Part shown: positions 54,517 to 64,000 of the stretch, piece after piece
How positions within the stretch are numbered: position 1 is the stretch's first letter
Layout of the letters: every line of letters begins with the position of its first letter
Assembly (NCBI GenBank): GCA_003260355.1
Contig: MPSQ01000001.1
Location: 434,001 to 498,000, forward strand
Reading direction: 5' to 3'
Source: SR1 bacterium human oral taxon HOT-345
GTDB lineage: Bacteria; Patescibacteriota; Gracilibacteria; Absconditabacterales; Absconditicoccaceae
DNA: 64,000 nucleotides
The notes under the pieces: model-generated
What the model saw: only the letters and a program-made list of their open reading frames with translations
What the model was told of the DNA's origin: nothing
Database searches by the model: none
Made by a program: the position numbers and the translations under genes

Positions 54517-55070
54517 ACAAGAATAATTCAGAATATAAAATAAAATGCAATAATATTGTATACTAAAATTTATTGTATAAGCAATAGCTTTTTTGCTTTT
54601 AGGCTGCGTTGGAGAGTTTCTTTGTAGAAAAACTCTGGAGATCGGTGTTTTGTGTCATCATCATATGGTAAGAATATAAAAGGGCTTACTTTTGCTATTC
54701 TCAGAAAGGTTTTAACATCAAGAGGCGAGTTTTTTGGGGATGAGTAGCTTTTTTGACCGTTTTTGTGATAAAATTTTGAATGTTTGGACTTTTTTGATGA
54801 AAAATATGAAATCTTTGTCTTATTTTTCGCTTTTTTGACCCAAAAAATGAAAATCTGATCCGTTTTTTAATTTTTTTCAGCATTTTGGTCAAATCTTTTT
54901 GTATTCTAGCATTTTTTTGACCGTTTAACCCCATTCTTTATCGGTTTTGAGAGTTTTTTCGGCGTTTTGATGATTGCGTTGGCTATTCTCTCGGTTTTTT
55001 GGGTTTTTAGTATTTGCTTAATGGGGGTATAAGGAACGCTGAGGGAATTGCAAGGGGAAGTTAAGGGAGA
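54517..55070. other. AT-rich gene-free spacer with TTTTTTGACC repeats
   Basis: No gene is seen. Between 54745 and 54925 the word TTTTTTGACC(G) occurs three times amid long T-runs. Near 55040 GAGGGAATTGCAAGGGGAAGT almost repeats the 31137 stretch CAGGGAATTGCAAGAGGAAGT. The spacer separates two defence-type gene pairs on the same strand. Confidence 0.45.
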
Positions 55071-56012
55071 TTATTCTATTTTATTCTTTTTCTCAGCATC
55101 ATACTGATTTCCTGTCAACATAGATTTTACATAGTCATCATCCATCAATTTAAGAAAAACACCAGCTTGACTAGGATTGCCAACTACAAACTTTCCATCA
55201 TCTTGTATACGAATTTTTATCTTATTATTTGTATCTCTTACAAACAAAACAATTTGCTCTTTATTTACATTAAAAACAGGAGAATCTTCTTTTATTTTTA
55301 ATAATTTATTCCTTAATTTTTGATTAGTTTGAATAATTGTTTCTAATGTATTATTATCAGATAATAGTCATTGCCTTGTAAACATTGATATTTTTTCACA
55401 AGCTCTTTGATTCATAGTTGTTTCATAGCCAAAATCTTTTTCTAATTTTTTAAAATCCAGAATAAGAATTTTATTGTTAAAATATAGAAATATAGGCTTA
55501 TAATTAAAACGTATTGCATCTGTCGTTTGGAATTGATCATCCATTTTTCTGAGTATAAACCAAGTATCACGTTGAAGAGCAAATATTGGAAAATAAGGAA
55601 TATAAAAATTTATAAAACGATCCGTAGTTCATAATCTAATAATAATTCCATCTATTCTAGCTGCTTCTTCTCGATTAAAATTATCGTTATTCCCAATTAA
55701 ATCATTTGTTAAAAAACTGACTTCTTGAGTATAAGTATCCTCAAAAAAATATAATACATTATTTCTTGTATAATCATAATTATTTACATTTAATAATTCA
55801 GTATCTTCTCAAAAGGTTGATAATTTACCCCTAATCGCTTGCAAAATTTGTTCTTTTAGCTGTCATTGAGCCTCATTTGTTATATTAACAAGTTTATCTT
55901 GATATGAAACAGGTCAATTTTCAGATTCATTTTTCAGCCTAAAATAAAGCATTGCATTATATGCTTGATTTTCGGAGGCATCTTCTAAAAATCATCTTAC
56001 TTGTTCTAACAT
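55071..56012 (-). CDS. kwaB: Kiwa defence protein KwaB (DUF4868)
   Basis: The 313-residue protein has the expected DUF4868 size and order: an N-terminal mixed domain, a central DDQFQTTDAIRFNYKPIFLY then FNNKILILDFKKLEKDFGYE, and a final segment VFLKLMDDDYVKSML then TGNQYDAEKK. KwaB is the DNA-binding effector of the two-gene Kiwa anti-phage system, working with the membrane sensor KwaA. Four UGA codons encode Gly. It starts seven bases after the kwaA-like gene, matching the kwaA-kwaB order. The family assignment is from memory of the pattern, supported by the neighbour. Confidence 0.7.
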
Positions 56013-56019
56013 GATATTG

Positions 56020-56562
56020 TTATTTAAGAATTAAAAAAACTTCATCATCTACTAAATAAATTCCTTTAGTATCAGATAGTTCATTAAAAGATTTTCTATC
56101 TTTTCTTTTTAAAAGAACACATTCCTCCTTACCGTTTCCTATTTGAATTTCTGCATCATAAAATCTCCATCACAATAATGGGATTATTGGATTTGATGAA
56201 AACAAATTCGTCTTACAATAGAAGAATCAAATCACAACAAGAATAAAGAATAAAATAAGTAAGGAGCGTCGATTTATTGTTCAATCTGTACTCTCAAATG
56301 AAACAAAAACAAAAGGAATGATATAAGTCATAAAATAACTTAAATATACATGATTATTAGTTTTAACCTTTAATATTTTAATAGGACGCTGTGTCATTTG
56401 TAATCTTTTATAAATTATATGCCAAGTAACACCAAATATAATTAAATATACAAAAAAACATATCAATAAAATTAGTGTACGAAGAGAAGATGTTCGGAAA
56501 TATTGAAAACAAAACAAAAGATATAATGGAAATAATGATATGATATATGACAATATTTTCAT
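56020..56562 (-). CDS. kwaA: Kiwa membrane protein KwaA-like
   Basis: The 180-residue protein has four hydrophobic helices (about 3-20, 28-50, 73-90 and 100-118) and a soluble tail of about 60 residues rich in strands (WRFYDAEIQIGNGKEECVLL ... TKGIYLVDDEVFLILK). KwaA of Kiwa is a small four-TM protein directly upstream of kwaB, as here. The primary sequence alone would not identify it; size, topology and the DUF4868 neighbour do. UGA encodes Gly in STDGTIN and PLLGWRF. Confidence 0.6.
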
Positions 56563-56631
56563 GATTATATAACTATTAACTATTTAAATCATAGATCCCT
56601 AATAATAAAGTGATTATATCAAAAATCAATT

Positions 56632-58428
56632 CTAAATCAATCCCTGCTTCCTCGCAATTGTCCTCGCAGACTCAGTCAAATACTTCTTTCTAATTCTAAT
56701 CGCCTTTGGCGTGATCTCAACCAGTTCATCAAGTCCGATATATCCCATCGCCTGCTCAAGAGACAAATGCACGATTGGATCAATTCTCATCGCTTCATCA
56801 TTTCCAGAGTTGCGGACATTGTTCATTTGCTTATTGATAGTAAGGTTTACGGTCATATCTCCTCCCTTCAGATGCTCCCCTACGATCATTCCTTCATAGA
56901 TTGGCTGAGCTGGGTCTACGAAGATTGGTCCTCTCTCCTGGAGTTTGAAGATTCCATACATCATCGCCTGTCCGGTGGCAGACGAAATCATAGATCAAAC
57001 TTGCCTTTTTACAATTTCTCATTTAAATGGTTCATAGTGAGAAAAGGCTGAATACATGATTCATTCACCCTTCGTCGCGAGGATGAATTCTCCACGGAAT
57101 CCGAGAAGACCTCTGGTTGGGATGATAAATTCCATCGTTGTAAGTCCGTTTTCTGAGCTCATATTTTGCATGAGTCCTTTACGAGGTGCGAGCATATCAA
57201 TTACTGTTCCAGAAAGCCCGTCTTCTACGCTAACGACAAGGTTTTCCATTGGCTCAAGTTTTTGTCCGTTTTCTTCTTTGTAAATCACCTGAGGTGCTCA
57301 AACTTGCAGCTCCCATCCTTCTCTCCTGATCGCTTCAATCAATACTCCAAGATGAAGCTCTCCTCTTCCTGAGACGATGAATTTTCCTTCCACCATTTCT
57401 ACTTTCAAACCAACATTGGTTTCAGCTTCTTTTTCTAGTCTTTCTGCCATGTTTCTGGTCGTCATATATTTCCCATCTTTCCCAGCAAAAGGGCTATCAT
57501 TCACCAAAAACTCCATACTCAAGGTCGGCTCATCAATCGCAATTGTCGGTAATGCCTTAAACTCCCCTACTCCGATCGTCTCTCCCACGAAAATATTTGG
57601 GATTCCACTGATAGTCACGATATCACCACACTCTGCCTGAGGAATCTCAATCCTCTGGAGCCCGAGCGTTCTAAAAATATGCGCGATCTTCCCAGTTCTC
57701 TTTTCTCCATCATTTCCGATGATCGTTACCTGGCTTCCTGCGTTCAAAGTTCCTTGATACACACGCCCAACTCCAAGTCTTCCCAAATAATCATCATATC
57801 CGAGGTTCGCAACCTGCATACAGAAAGGGAGATCAGATTTTTCAGCTGCTGGAGCTACATTTTCCAAGATCGCATCAAAAAGCGGAGTCAAATCCTTCGC
57901 TTCATCAGTCAGATTTTTCATCGCATAGCCATTTTTTGCACTCGCATAAATAATCGGGAAATCTGCCTGCTCATCGCTCGCTCCAAGCAAAATAAACAGA
58001 TCAAAAAGCTGATCAATCACTCGGTCAGGCCTTGCCGCAGGTTTGTCAATTTTATTAAGTACAACCATCGGTTTGAGTCAGAGTTCAAGACTCTTTTTAA
58101 GCACAAACTTGGTCTGCGGCATCGGCCCTTCATACGCATCCACTACGAGGATTACAGAATCCACCATTCTCAATACTCTCTCTACCTCGCTTCCAAAGTC
58201 CGCATGTCCTGGGGTATCTACGATATTGATTCTCTCGCCTTGATATTCAATCGCGGTATTTTTGGCATAAATGGTGATCCCCCTCTCCCTTTCCTGATCG
58301 TTATTGTCCATAACGAGGTCTTGCTCTTCCATTTTTTTGAGCGTTCAAGACTGCCTCAAGAGCTGGTCTACGAGTGAAGTCTTTCCATGATCTACATGGG
58401 CGATAATTGCGATATTTCTAATTGCCAT
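56632..58428 (-). CDS. typA: Ribosome-associated GTPase BipA/TypA
   Basis: The 598-residue translational GTPase has G1 [21 protein letters not shown]2 RERGITI, G3 [17 protein letters not shown] and G4 VVLNKIDKP. Domains II-V include [17 protein letters not shown] and the BipA-specific end [19 protein letters not shown] and [20 protein letters not shown] is Gly at each of the five breaks, for example RQSGTLKK and LELGLKPM. The leader has a hairpin AACCA/TGGTT plus T-run ahead of the start, and an upstream TATACT. Confidence 0.97.
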
Positions 58429-58638
58429 TTGCTTTTTGGTATAAAAAATAAAAAACCAGAATCAGATTTCTTGGTTTTTTCTCTAAAATCAAGCATTCTG
58501 AAATTGGTTTGAGTATAGCGAATTGAGGAGTTTTTTCAATGAGAAAAGAAATCTGATTGTGAAGGGCACACTTCTTTCTTTTAAAAAGTTTAATCTAAAG
58601 TAAATAAAACTTTGTATATAACTCTTTTAGAAAATCTA

Positions 58639-59466
58639 TTAGCCCGTTTTATTATTTTGAAAAAATAGCTTTCTGTCTTTGATCAGCAATATAATGAGGA
58701 ACAAAAAGAGAAGTCAGGTTTGAATAATTTTACTATCTGGATGCGTAGAAAACAGTTCATTCCCGACATTTGCAAAGACATGGAAAAACACCACGATCCA
58801 GAGATTTCTCCCGGATTTATAATAGAGCCAGTTAATCAGAAAGACAAAAATGACTGCAGAGCAAGCGAAATTGAGTCAGTAGATTCGTCCTTCTGTCACG
58901 AGATTGCTATGATAATAGCCCTTTATAGTTGCAAGTGGGAGATGCCAAGCAACCCAATAGACTGCAAAAATTAGATTTGTCGTGATGAGGCTAAATTTTC
59001 TCCTTAGCGTATCTATTCCATAGCTATGTCGAGCCAATTCCTCTACAATCGCAGCAAAAACAATAATAAACCAAGTAGAAAAAAGGAATGTAGAAAAGGA
59101 TGGATTTCCGGTAACAACAAACTGCTCTACGCTATATCCTAAAGGAAGAGAAATGAGTTGAGCAACTAGCAGTGATCAAAAAGTAAGTCCTAAGATTACC
59201 AAAAGATATTTCCAAAAACTTTTATCAAAACGTGTGACTCTTGCTTTGAGATCTTGCAAAAGGATAGGGTCTTTTTTGATCAATCGAAATGCTATCAAAG
59301 CCGGCATACTGACTCCAATAATTGCTAAGCTATTTTCTAAGATAAGAACCGATCTTGTTTGCTCTTGGTGACTTAGATAGGCACAAGCAAAGAAAAAAAC
59401 CGCAGAGAGCAAAAATGAAGCGATATAAAAGGTTCGAGGTTTATTGTAGGATTGAAGCGTTTGCAT
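58639..59466 (-). CDS. CPBP family intramembrane metalloprotease
   Basis: The 275-residue, multi-TM protein has the three CPBP/Abi motifs: AAIVEELARHSYGI (EExxxR type), FAVYWVAWHLPLATIKG (FxxxH type) and FFHVFANVGNELF (HxxxN). Such glutamate-type proteases process prenylated or other membrane peptides, and some protect against bacteriocins. UGA encodes Gly at 59176 and in IYGLNFA and IIQTGLLF. The last membrane helix lies beyond the third UGA, and the stop is TAA at 58639. Confidence 0.75.
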
Positions 59467-59656
59467 TTTAGGGGGAGGAAAAGAAATAAAAGTGAGAAGA
59501 TTTTCTCAAAACAAACATGCAGGACTATAAGTATTCAAAAAGTAAATGCAATAGCTGCATTCCATAACCTACTTTTCAGGGCATAGCTACATTCCTTCTT
59601 GCTTTTTTGAACGGAATCTTTACCTTTAGGTGAGTTTTTTTATTCTTTTGAAGCTA

Positions 59657-60385
59657 ATGAAGACAAAAATCTGACTTTTTCTCTGATGAGTGTTCTTTTT
59701 GGGTTGTGGATTATTGCTTTGGTTTTGAAGTACTCCTATAAAAGCTCAACTTCAAGAATCCTTTGATACTTCTACAGGAAGCAACACCTACAAAAAAATT
59801 GAAACCTGATTTGATCTTGAGGCTGATGCGTCTTATCAGAAATTCCTTGATGAAAAGCATCCTTTTCAAGATCCTCAGTATGAACCAAGTGATTTAGTAC
59901 CGATTCCTTCAGATTTTACCTTTAATTCAGCGAGGAAATTTCAACTTAGACAGGAAGCCTGAATACAATTTGCCGATATGGCTTGGCACTTCCAGGATCA
60001 CTTCAAAGGCAAGAAAAAACTCAGCATTACCAGTGCTTATAGGTCATTTAAACATCAACAACAGCTCTTGAAGTCTTATTGCAAGAATAAGCATCAATGT
60101 GCAGAACCTGGAAGCAGTGAACATCAGGCATGACTTGCACTTGACCTCTGAACGAACAAATGAAAGCTCGACAAAGTAAGCTTGGAACGATTGCAAGAAA
60201 ATGCTTATAAGCGAGGTTTTCATCAGACCTATCAAAAAGGAGCGGATATTGATGGAAAGATGATAGAACCATGGCATTGGAGGTATCTCGGAGTAGAACT
60301 TGCAACTGAACTGCATCAAAAGAAGCTGAGTTTTGGAGAGCGATTTTATTCTCAATCTGGGGAATCGCTCCCCTCCAAATTATAA
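59657..60385 (+). CDS. VanY/M15B D-alanyl-D-alanine carboxypeptidase
   Basis: The 242-residue exported protein begins with a signal anchor (MKTKIGLFLGGVFFLGCGLL, three UGA glycines). The M15B domain has KLSITSAYRSFKHQQQLLKS, then GSSEHQAGLALDLGTNKGK (SxHxxGxAxDL zinc motif, Gly by UGA) and IEPWHWRYLG (the WHWRY motif with the last His ligand). It trims D-Ala from peptidoglycan stem peptides, or could attack a host cell wall. In the standard code only the last 68 residues would be seen. The start was chosen for the signal peptide. Confidence 0.85.
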
Positions 60386-60403
60386 TGAGAAAGATTTAAT
60401 GTC

Positions 60404-60432
60404 TTGAAAATCTTCGCCAAAATCTCTATACT
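60404..60432 (+). promoter_or_regulatory. Promoter TTGAAA-N17-TATACT for grpE
   Basis: TTGAAA (60404-60409) and TATACT (60427-60432) are 17 bases apart. The transcript would start about 60439, immediately inside the leader TCAGATTTTATCCTTTTG before ATG 60463. Confidence 0.8.
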
Positions 60433-60462
60433 GCAATCAGATTTTATCCTTTTGAAAAAATA

Positions 60463-61083
60463 ATGCCACAATCAACAAACCCTAATGATGAAAAGCAACT
60501 TACACCTGAAATAGATACAGAATCAGCCGATCTTGAGGCAAAATTAGAAGAGGTGAAAAAAGAAACACAAGATGCTCAAGCTGATTTTACACCACTTTTG
60601 AATAAAATCAAAGAGCTTGAAGCCCAGCTTCAAGAAAAAGATGAAATTGCAAGGAATAGTCAGATTGCTTATTTAAATTTGAAAGCGGATTTTGATATTC
60701 TTCAAAGACAAACTCAGCAAAAAATTGAAACTGCGGATCGTGATGCTATTCTGAAGGTTGTAAAGGATATGCTTCCTTTTATTGAGAACCTCAGAAAATC
60801 CCTCCTCAACCTCTCAGATGAGGCAAAATCTTCTCCTATGGGACAGGGGCTTCAAATGATGTATGAGAATCTTTTAAGAAGTTTAGAAAAGTTAAAAGTC
60901 AGACCAATTGAAGCGACAGGATTGGCTCCTGACGCGCAGTTTCATGAACCTGTAAGTATGCAACCAACGGAAGACGAGCATCTTAAAGGGAAAATTATTC
61001 AAGAGTTTGAGCAGGGGTTTATTTATGAAAATGGAGATGACAAACTTGTCATCACTCCATCCAAAGTTATTGTTGGGAATTAG
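60463..61083 (+). CDS. grpE: Hsp70 nucleotide exchange factor GrpE
   Basis: The 206-residue protein has an acidic disordered start, a long coiled coil (about 30-110, LEAKLEEVKKETQDAQADFT ... YLNLKADFDILQRQTQQKIE) and the C-terminal beta domain (IEATGLAPDAQFHEPVSMQP then VITPSKVIVGN). It exchanges ADP on DnaK. No UGA codon is used. It stands alone with its own promoter; dnaK and dnaJ are not in the window. It ends in TAG, converging with the PG-binding protein gene. Confidence 0.92.
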   Translation: MPQSTNPNDEKQLTPEIDTESADLEAKLEEVKKETQDAQADFTPLLNKIKELEAQLQEKDEIARNSQIAYLNLKADFDILQRQTQQKIETADRDAILKVVKDMLPFIENLRKSLLNLSDEAKSSPMGQGLQMMYENLLRSLEKLKVRPIEATGLAPDAQFHEPVSMQPTEDEHLKGKIIQEFEQGFIYENGDDKLVITPSKVIVGN

Positions 61084-61098
61084 TGTAAGCTTCGCTTT

Positions 61099-62388
61099 TT
61101 ATTGATCGGAAAGAATTACTGTTCCTTTATGCTGGGATAGTAATTTTTTTTGTTCTTCTTTTAGGTGGTGTAGTCCCTCTAAATAAAGCTCTCATCTATG
61201 TTTACTGAGTGCAATAATTTGCTGATTGCTCAGCTCTGAAATTCCATCTAATCGAAGGTTACCTGAATACTTGGAAAGTATTTCTGCTTGTTTGTCAGTT
61301 AGTTTTTTGATTCCTCCTAAGAAAAGGTCTTCTTGTCATTTTGATTCTGCTTTTTTCACTAGTTCTTGAGCAAACTCATCAGTCAAAAAGGTAATTTTAT
61401 CTGTTCCTTGTGTTAATTCATTATCAAACTGCTCTCTTTGCATTTTTTTCAAATTTTCTTGTGCTTTTTGGAGAGAACGATATCCGCTAATCGTTTCTCT
61501 AGAGAGAAGTCCTTTTGTAATAGGGATATATCGCTCTCAGTGTTTGATAATTCAAGGAATATTCGGACTACTTTGAATACTTTTATCCATTTTGATTGAT
61601 ACCTCCTGTAGTTCCTTAGATTTACCTTCAGAAGAATCTACTCTTGCCATAGGGATTTTGAACTGTGAGACTGGATTTATGATAGGATTAGGGAAGAGCT
61701 CTGTAAAGAATCCTTTTCATTGCTCTGTCTTTTTTGTCAGTTTTGTTGATTCTGATAAAAGTTGTTTCTGGTCTTGAGCAATACTTTCTGCCAATTTAAA
61801 AGGAATCTTTGTCGCAGGTCAGGCTTTTTTTTGAGGAAATGTTGGCCTTAAATTATCGCTCCATGAAGAATTTTTATCGCTTTTAAACTGAGTAACTCAC
61901 TCATTTGAGTCAGAATTCTTTTGATTTAATTTTTCAAGAATTTTATTGATCGTAAGTGGTCATGGAATTCCATCAGGAGTCAAGCCAGATTCCGATTGAA
62001 ACTTTCCAATATTCTCCTTGGTCATATTTCATAAGATACCATCTACTTTCCCACTTTGATATCCAAGCTTTCTGAGTGCAATTTGGACTGCCATCGTCGC
62101 AGGAAATTGATGCTCTTTTGCAAGCTCATTCCAGGACTTATCTTTTAGAAAAGAAAGATAATCTTTTATGGCATTCATATTATATCTTACCTCTTTGTCA
62201 TCTTTTTCGAAGAAAAATTCCTTTTTCAACTCTTGCAATTCAGATTTTACATTGTCAACTACCCATGCTATTTCCTGAATTTCTGATGCAGATTGACTAA
62301 ATACTTCTTTCATTGTTTTTTTGGTTAAATAAAAGAGAAAATTCTGACGACTCTCCTCTATTTTAACTAATTCTTCACGTTTTGTCAA
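61099..62388 (-). CDS. Peptidoglycan-binding-domain protein with C-terminal Leu-rich repeats
   Basis: The 429-residue protein holds a PG_binding_1 domain at about 96-150: MAVQIALRKLGYQSGKVDGI followed by LGNMTKENIGKFQSESGL and TPDGIPGPLTINKILEKL. It ends in three repeats of about 24 residues, each L.L.GI..L...QA..LSK..G (DLFLGGIKKLTDKQAEIL, NLRLDGISELSNQQIIAL, ELYLEGLHHLKEEQKKLL). No signal peptide is visible. The TTG start at 62386 is uncertain; ATG at 62312 is an alternative. Six UGA codons are Gly. It follows rsmA by 41 bases. Confidence 0.6.
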
Positions 62389-62429
62389 TTTTTTGCACTT
62401 CTTGATTCTCTGGAAGGAATATCTATTTT

Positions 62430-63200
62430 TTAATTAATGATTTTTTTTAGCTCGTCTCGAGTCAACTCCTCTAACCTTTTCTTTTGAAGTTCCTCTGGGA
62501 TATAATAAGTCGATATTCCTTTTTTTTCTCACATTTTAGCAATTCTGCCTAAAGTTTTTCTGCTATAAGGAGAGAAAAAATTTAGAAAGGTTTCCAAGGC
62601 ATTCATATCTATGTTTTCAATTTGAGCTTTTTTTGTGCATCTAATAAGACAACTTTTTACTTTTGGTGCGGGAGAAAAGCATTTTGCGGGGACCATTTTT
62701 ACATAGTCTACTTGATAAGCTCTGTTAATAAGCCACCAGAGATAAGACTTTTTGCTCGCGTCAGATTTTATTTTTTCTCAAACTTCATTTTGAATCATAA
62801 AAAATCATCCTAATAGCTTTGGATCCTCTTTTCGAAATAAAGATTTAAAGATTGGAGAGGTAATATAATAAGGAAGATTTCCTACGACAAGAGTATGTTT
62901 TGCGTCTCACCCGTTCTTCGTTAAGAAGCCTTCAATGTCAATATTAAGAATGTTCTCAAAATAGATTTGTTCCCTGTCTAGTCCTATTTTATTTAGATAC
63001 TCCTCCATTTTAGTATCTTTTTCAATAACAAAAAAATCTCTTGGAATCTGATAGATTTTCCTTGTTATTGCTCATTTTCATGGTCAAATTTCCACCAAAG
63101 TTTTTGCTCAAGATTCTTGATAAAGTTTCTGAATTGAATCACGAATAAAATTAATTGTAGAGCCATCTTTGAGAAAATTCTGTCCTAGATAAGTAGACAT
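62430..63200 (-). CDS. rsmA: 16S rRNA (adenine1518/1519-N6)-dimethyltransferase RsmA/KsgA
   Basis: The 256-residue SAM enzyme dimethylates two adenines in the 3' end of 16S rRNA. It shows LGQNFLKDG, motif I LVEIGPGKGAITRKI in which all three glycines are UGA codons, FFVIEKDTKM, motif IV VVGNLPYYITSPIF, MIQNEVGEKI with UGA for the Gly, and MVPAKCFSPAPKVKSCLIR. Eight or more UGA codons make the gene unreadable in the standard code. It starts two bases after the holB stop and should be co-transcribed with it. Confidence 0.95.
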
Positions 63201-63202
63201 AG

Positions 63203-64000
63203 TTAGACATTAGATAAAATTCAATATCGAAGAGCATTTTCTTTTGAAACATTCGCTCAGATAAGTTGTTTTACTTTTATTCGAACCTCTGCTGACTGCT
63301 CTTTGTTGGCATCTATTGCTATTTTGATGATAGCGGAAAGAATAGCATCCAAGATTCACTCTTCATCCATCCTTTTTAGGAGATTCATCTTACTTGCCAA
63401 CAAACCTGGATGTTCTATTATCTTGAGAAGCTGAGAAATTTCTGTGAGAATCTCAGGTTTTTCAGCCTGTTTTTCTAATATTGTTTGTAATATTCAAGGT
63501 CTTCCTAGTGCAATTTTTGCAAGGAGCTGCGTCTTTTCTGGAGATTCAGATTCTCCCAAAACTTGAATTAAATACTGCTGCATTTCGGTATCTGAAAGAG
63601 GAGCAAACCTTATAACCATTGCTCTTGACAGAATTGTTGGAAGGATTCAGCTTTCATGCTCTGCTGTAGCAAAGAGATATCTATTAGGGAGTGGCTCTTC
63701 ACAAGTTTTTAGGAAAGCATTCATTGCAGCATTCGTCATTCTTTGAATATTTTCCACAAGAAGCACCTTTTTACCACTAAAAGAAGACTGCTGTAACCGA
63801 TTTGTCAACTCCCTCACTCCCCTATTTTCGTAGGTAGTTTTTTCATCAATAGAGATTATTTTGGCTTCTTTAGGAGTTTCAACTTGGATTGAGTGAAGTT
63901 TTCCTAGCTCTTTCGAAAAATCCCTTAGTCGAAGAAAATCAGTTTTGAACTGTTCTCATAGAAGCTCCTCGACAAAAGAACGTAAAAATGTAGTTTTTCA
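63203..64000 (-). CDS. holB: DNA polymerase III delta' subunit / clamp-loader AAA+ protein, 5' end outside window
   Basis: The visible 265 residues start inside the Walker A loop (GKTTFLRSFVEELLG, first Gly by UGA at the window edge). KKVLLVENIQRMTNAAMNAF and LKTCEEPLPNRYLFATAEHE (sensor region typical of delta' and gamma/tau) follow, then LPTILSRAMVIRF and a helical collar domain. UGA encodes Gly several times, including ALGRPGILQ. Lack of a zinc module and the LKTCEEP signature favour delta' over DnaX. The true start lies beyond position 64000. Confidence 0.75.

Noticed and set aside
57679..58377. Plus-strand frame of 232 codons
   Set aside because: Antisense to typA; UGA-free by chance in an antisense frame.

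Overview
This is an AT-rich bacterial window that reads sensibly only if UGA is translated as glycine (genetic code 25). Under the standard code almost every conserved gene is cut at a TGA exactly where its family has glycine: three UGA codons in SAM motif I of RsmA/KsgA (EIGPGKG), two in the RuvB Walker A loop, GRQGDPG of SecA, and CGNG / PGENC in a cysteine-rich surface protein. TGG still encodes the conserved tryptophans, so UGA is not Trp. Nearly every gene ends in TAA or TAG. Code 25 is known from Absconditabacteria (SR1) and Gracilibacteria (BD1-5/GN02), so the window most likely comes from one of these small, host-associated or predatory Patescibacteria/CPR lineages. All CDS coordinates below use code 25.

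Layout. 0.4-8.5 kb: a mini M16 peptidase-like gene, a DJ-1/PfpI remnant, a DsbD-like pair (thioredoxin-fold protein plus CcdA), a PilB/GspE ATPase, an AbiEi-like regulator, an IscU-like protein that has lost cysteine ligands, and small membrane proteins. 8.6-20 kb: two copies of a ~320 bp repeat about 11 kb apart, with recG, a degenerate priA-like gene, a GH26 glycosidase, a second M16-like gene, trxB, a 1 kb gene-free stretch that looks like a large structured RNA with its own promoter, and tex. 20-24 kb: a DUF6261 protein and a tandem family of small membrane proteins, one frameshifted and one reduced to its 5' end. 24-31 kb: two further RNA candidates, an unusually ordered GT4-like glycosyltransferase, a serine hydrolase, an OLD-family ATPase/TOPRIM nuclease, membrane proteins and a HIRAN protein. 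31-39 kb: secA, ruvB, murL (peptidoglycan glutamate epimerase) and a membrane-anchored EEP phosphodiesterase.

39-50 kb is the most distinctive part: a 1061-residue secreted protein with thrombospondin type 3 repeats, PKD-like modules and Cys-rich repeats, followed by a small gene and a single 2123-residue reading frame (about 50 in-frame UGA codons) with a glycine/alanine-rich hydrophobic segment and an HEYNH zinc-peptidase-like motif. I infer a host-contact or effector module. 50-64 kb: tldD, mtaB, a defence-type cluster (DUF3800-like, DUF2188 and a Kiwa-like kwaA/kwaB pair), typA/bipA, a CPBP protease, a VanY-type carboxypeptidase, grpE, and an operon-like run holB-rsmA-PG-binding protein that leaves the window at its right edge.

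Genome-wide signals. Promoters follow TTGaaa-N16/17-TATACT and are found before coding and non-coding transcripts. The 8-mer AAATCTGA (or its complement) occurs about 45 times by hand count, on both strands and in genes and spacers, several times more than composition predicts. It resembles an uptake-type or other architecture-imparting sequence. No tRNA, rRNA or CRISPR array was seen.
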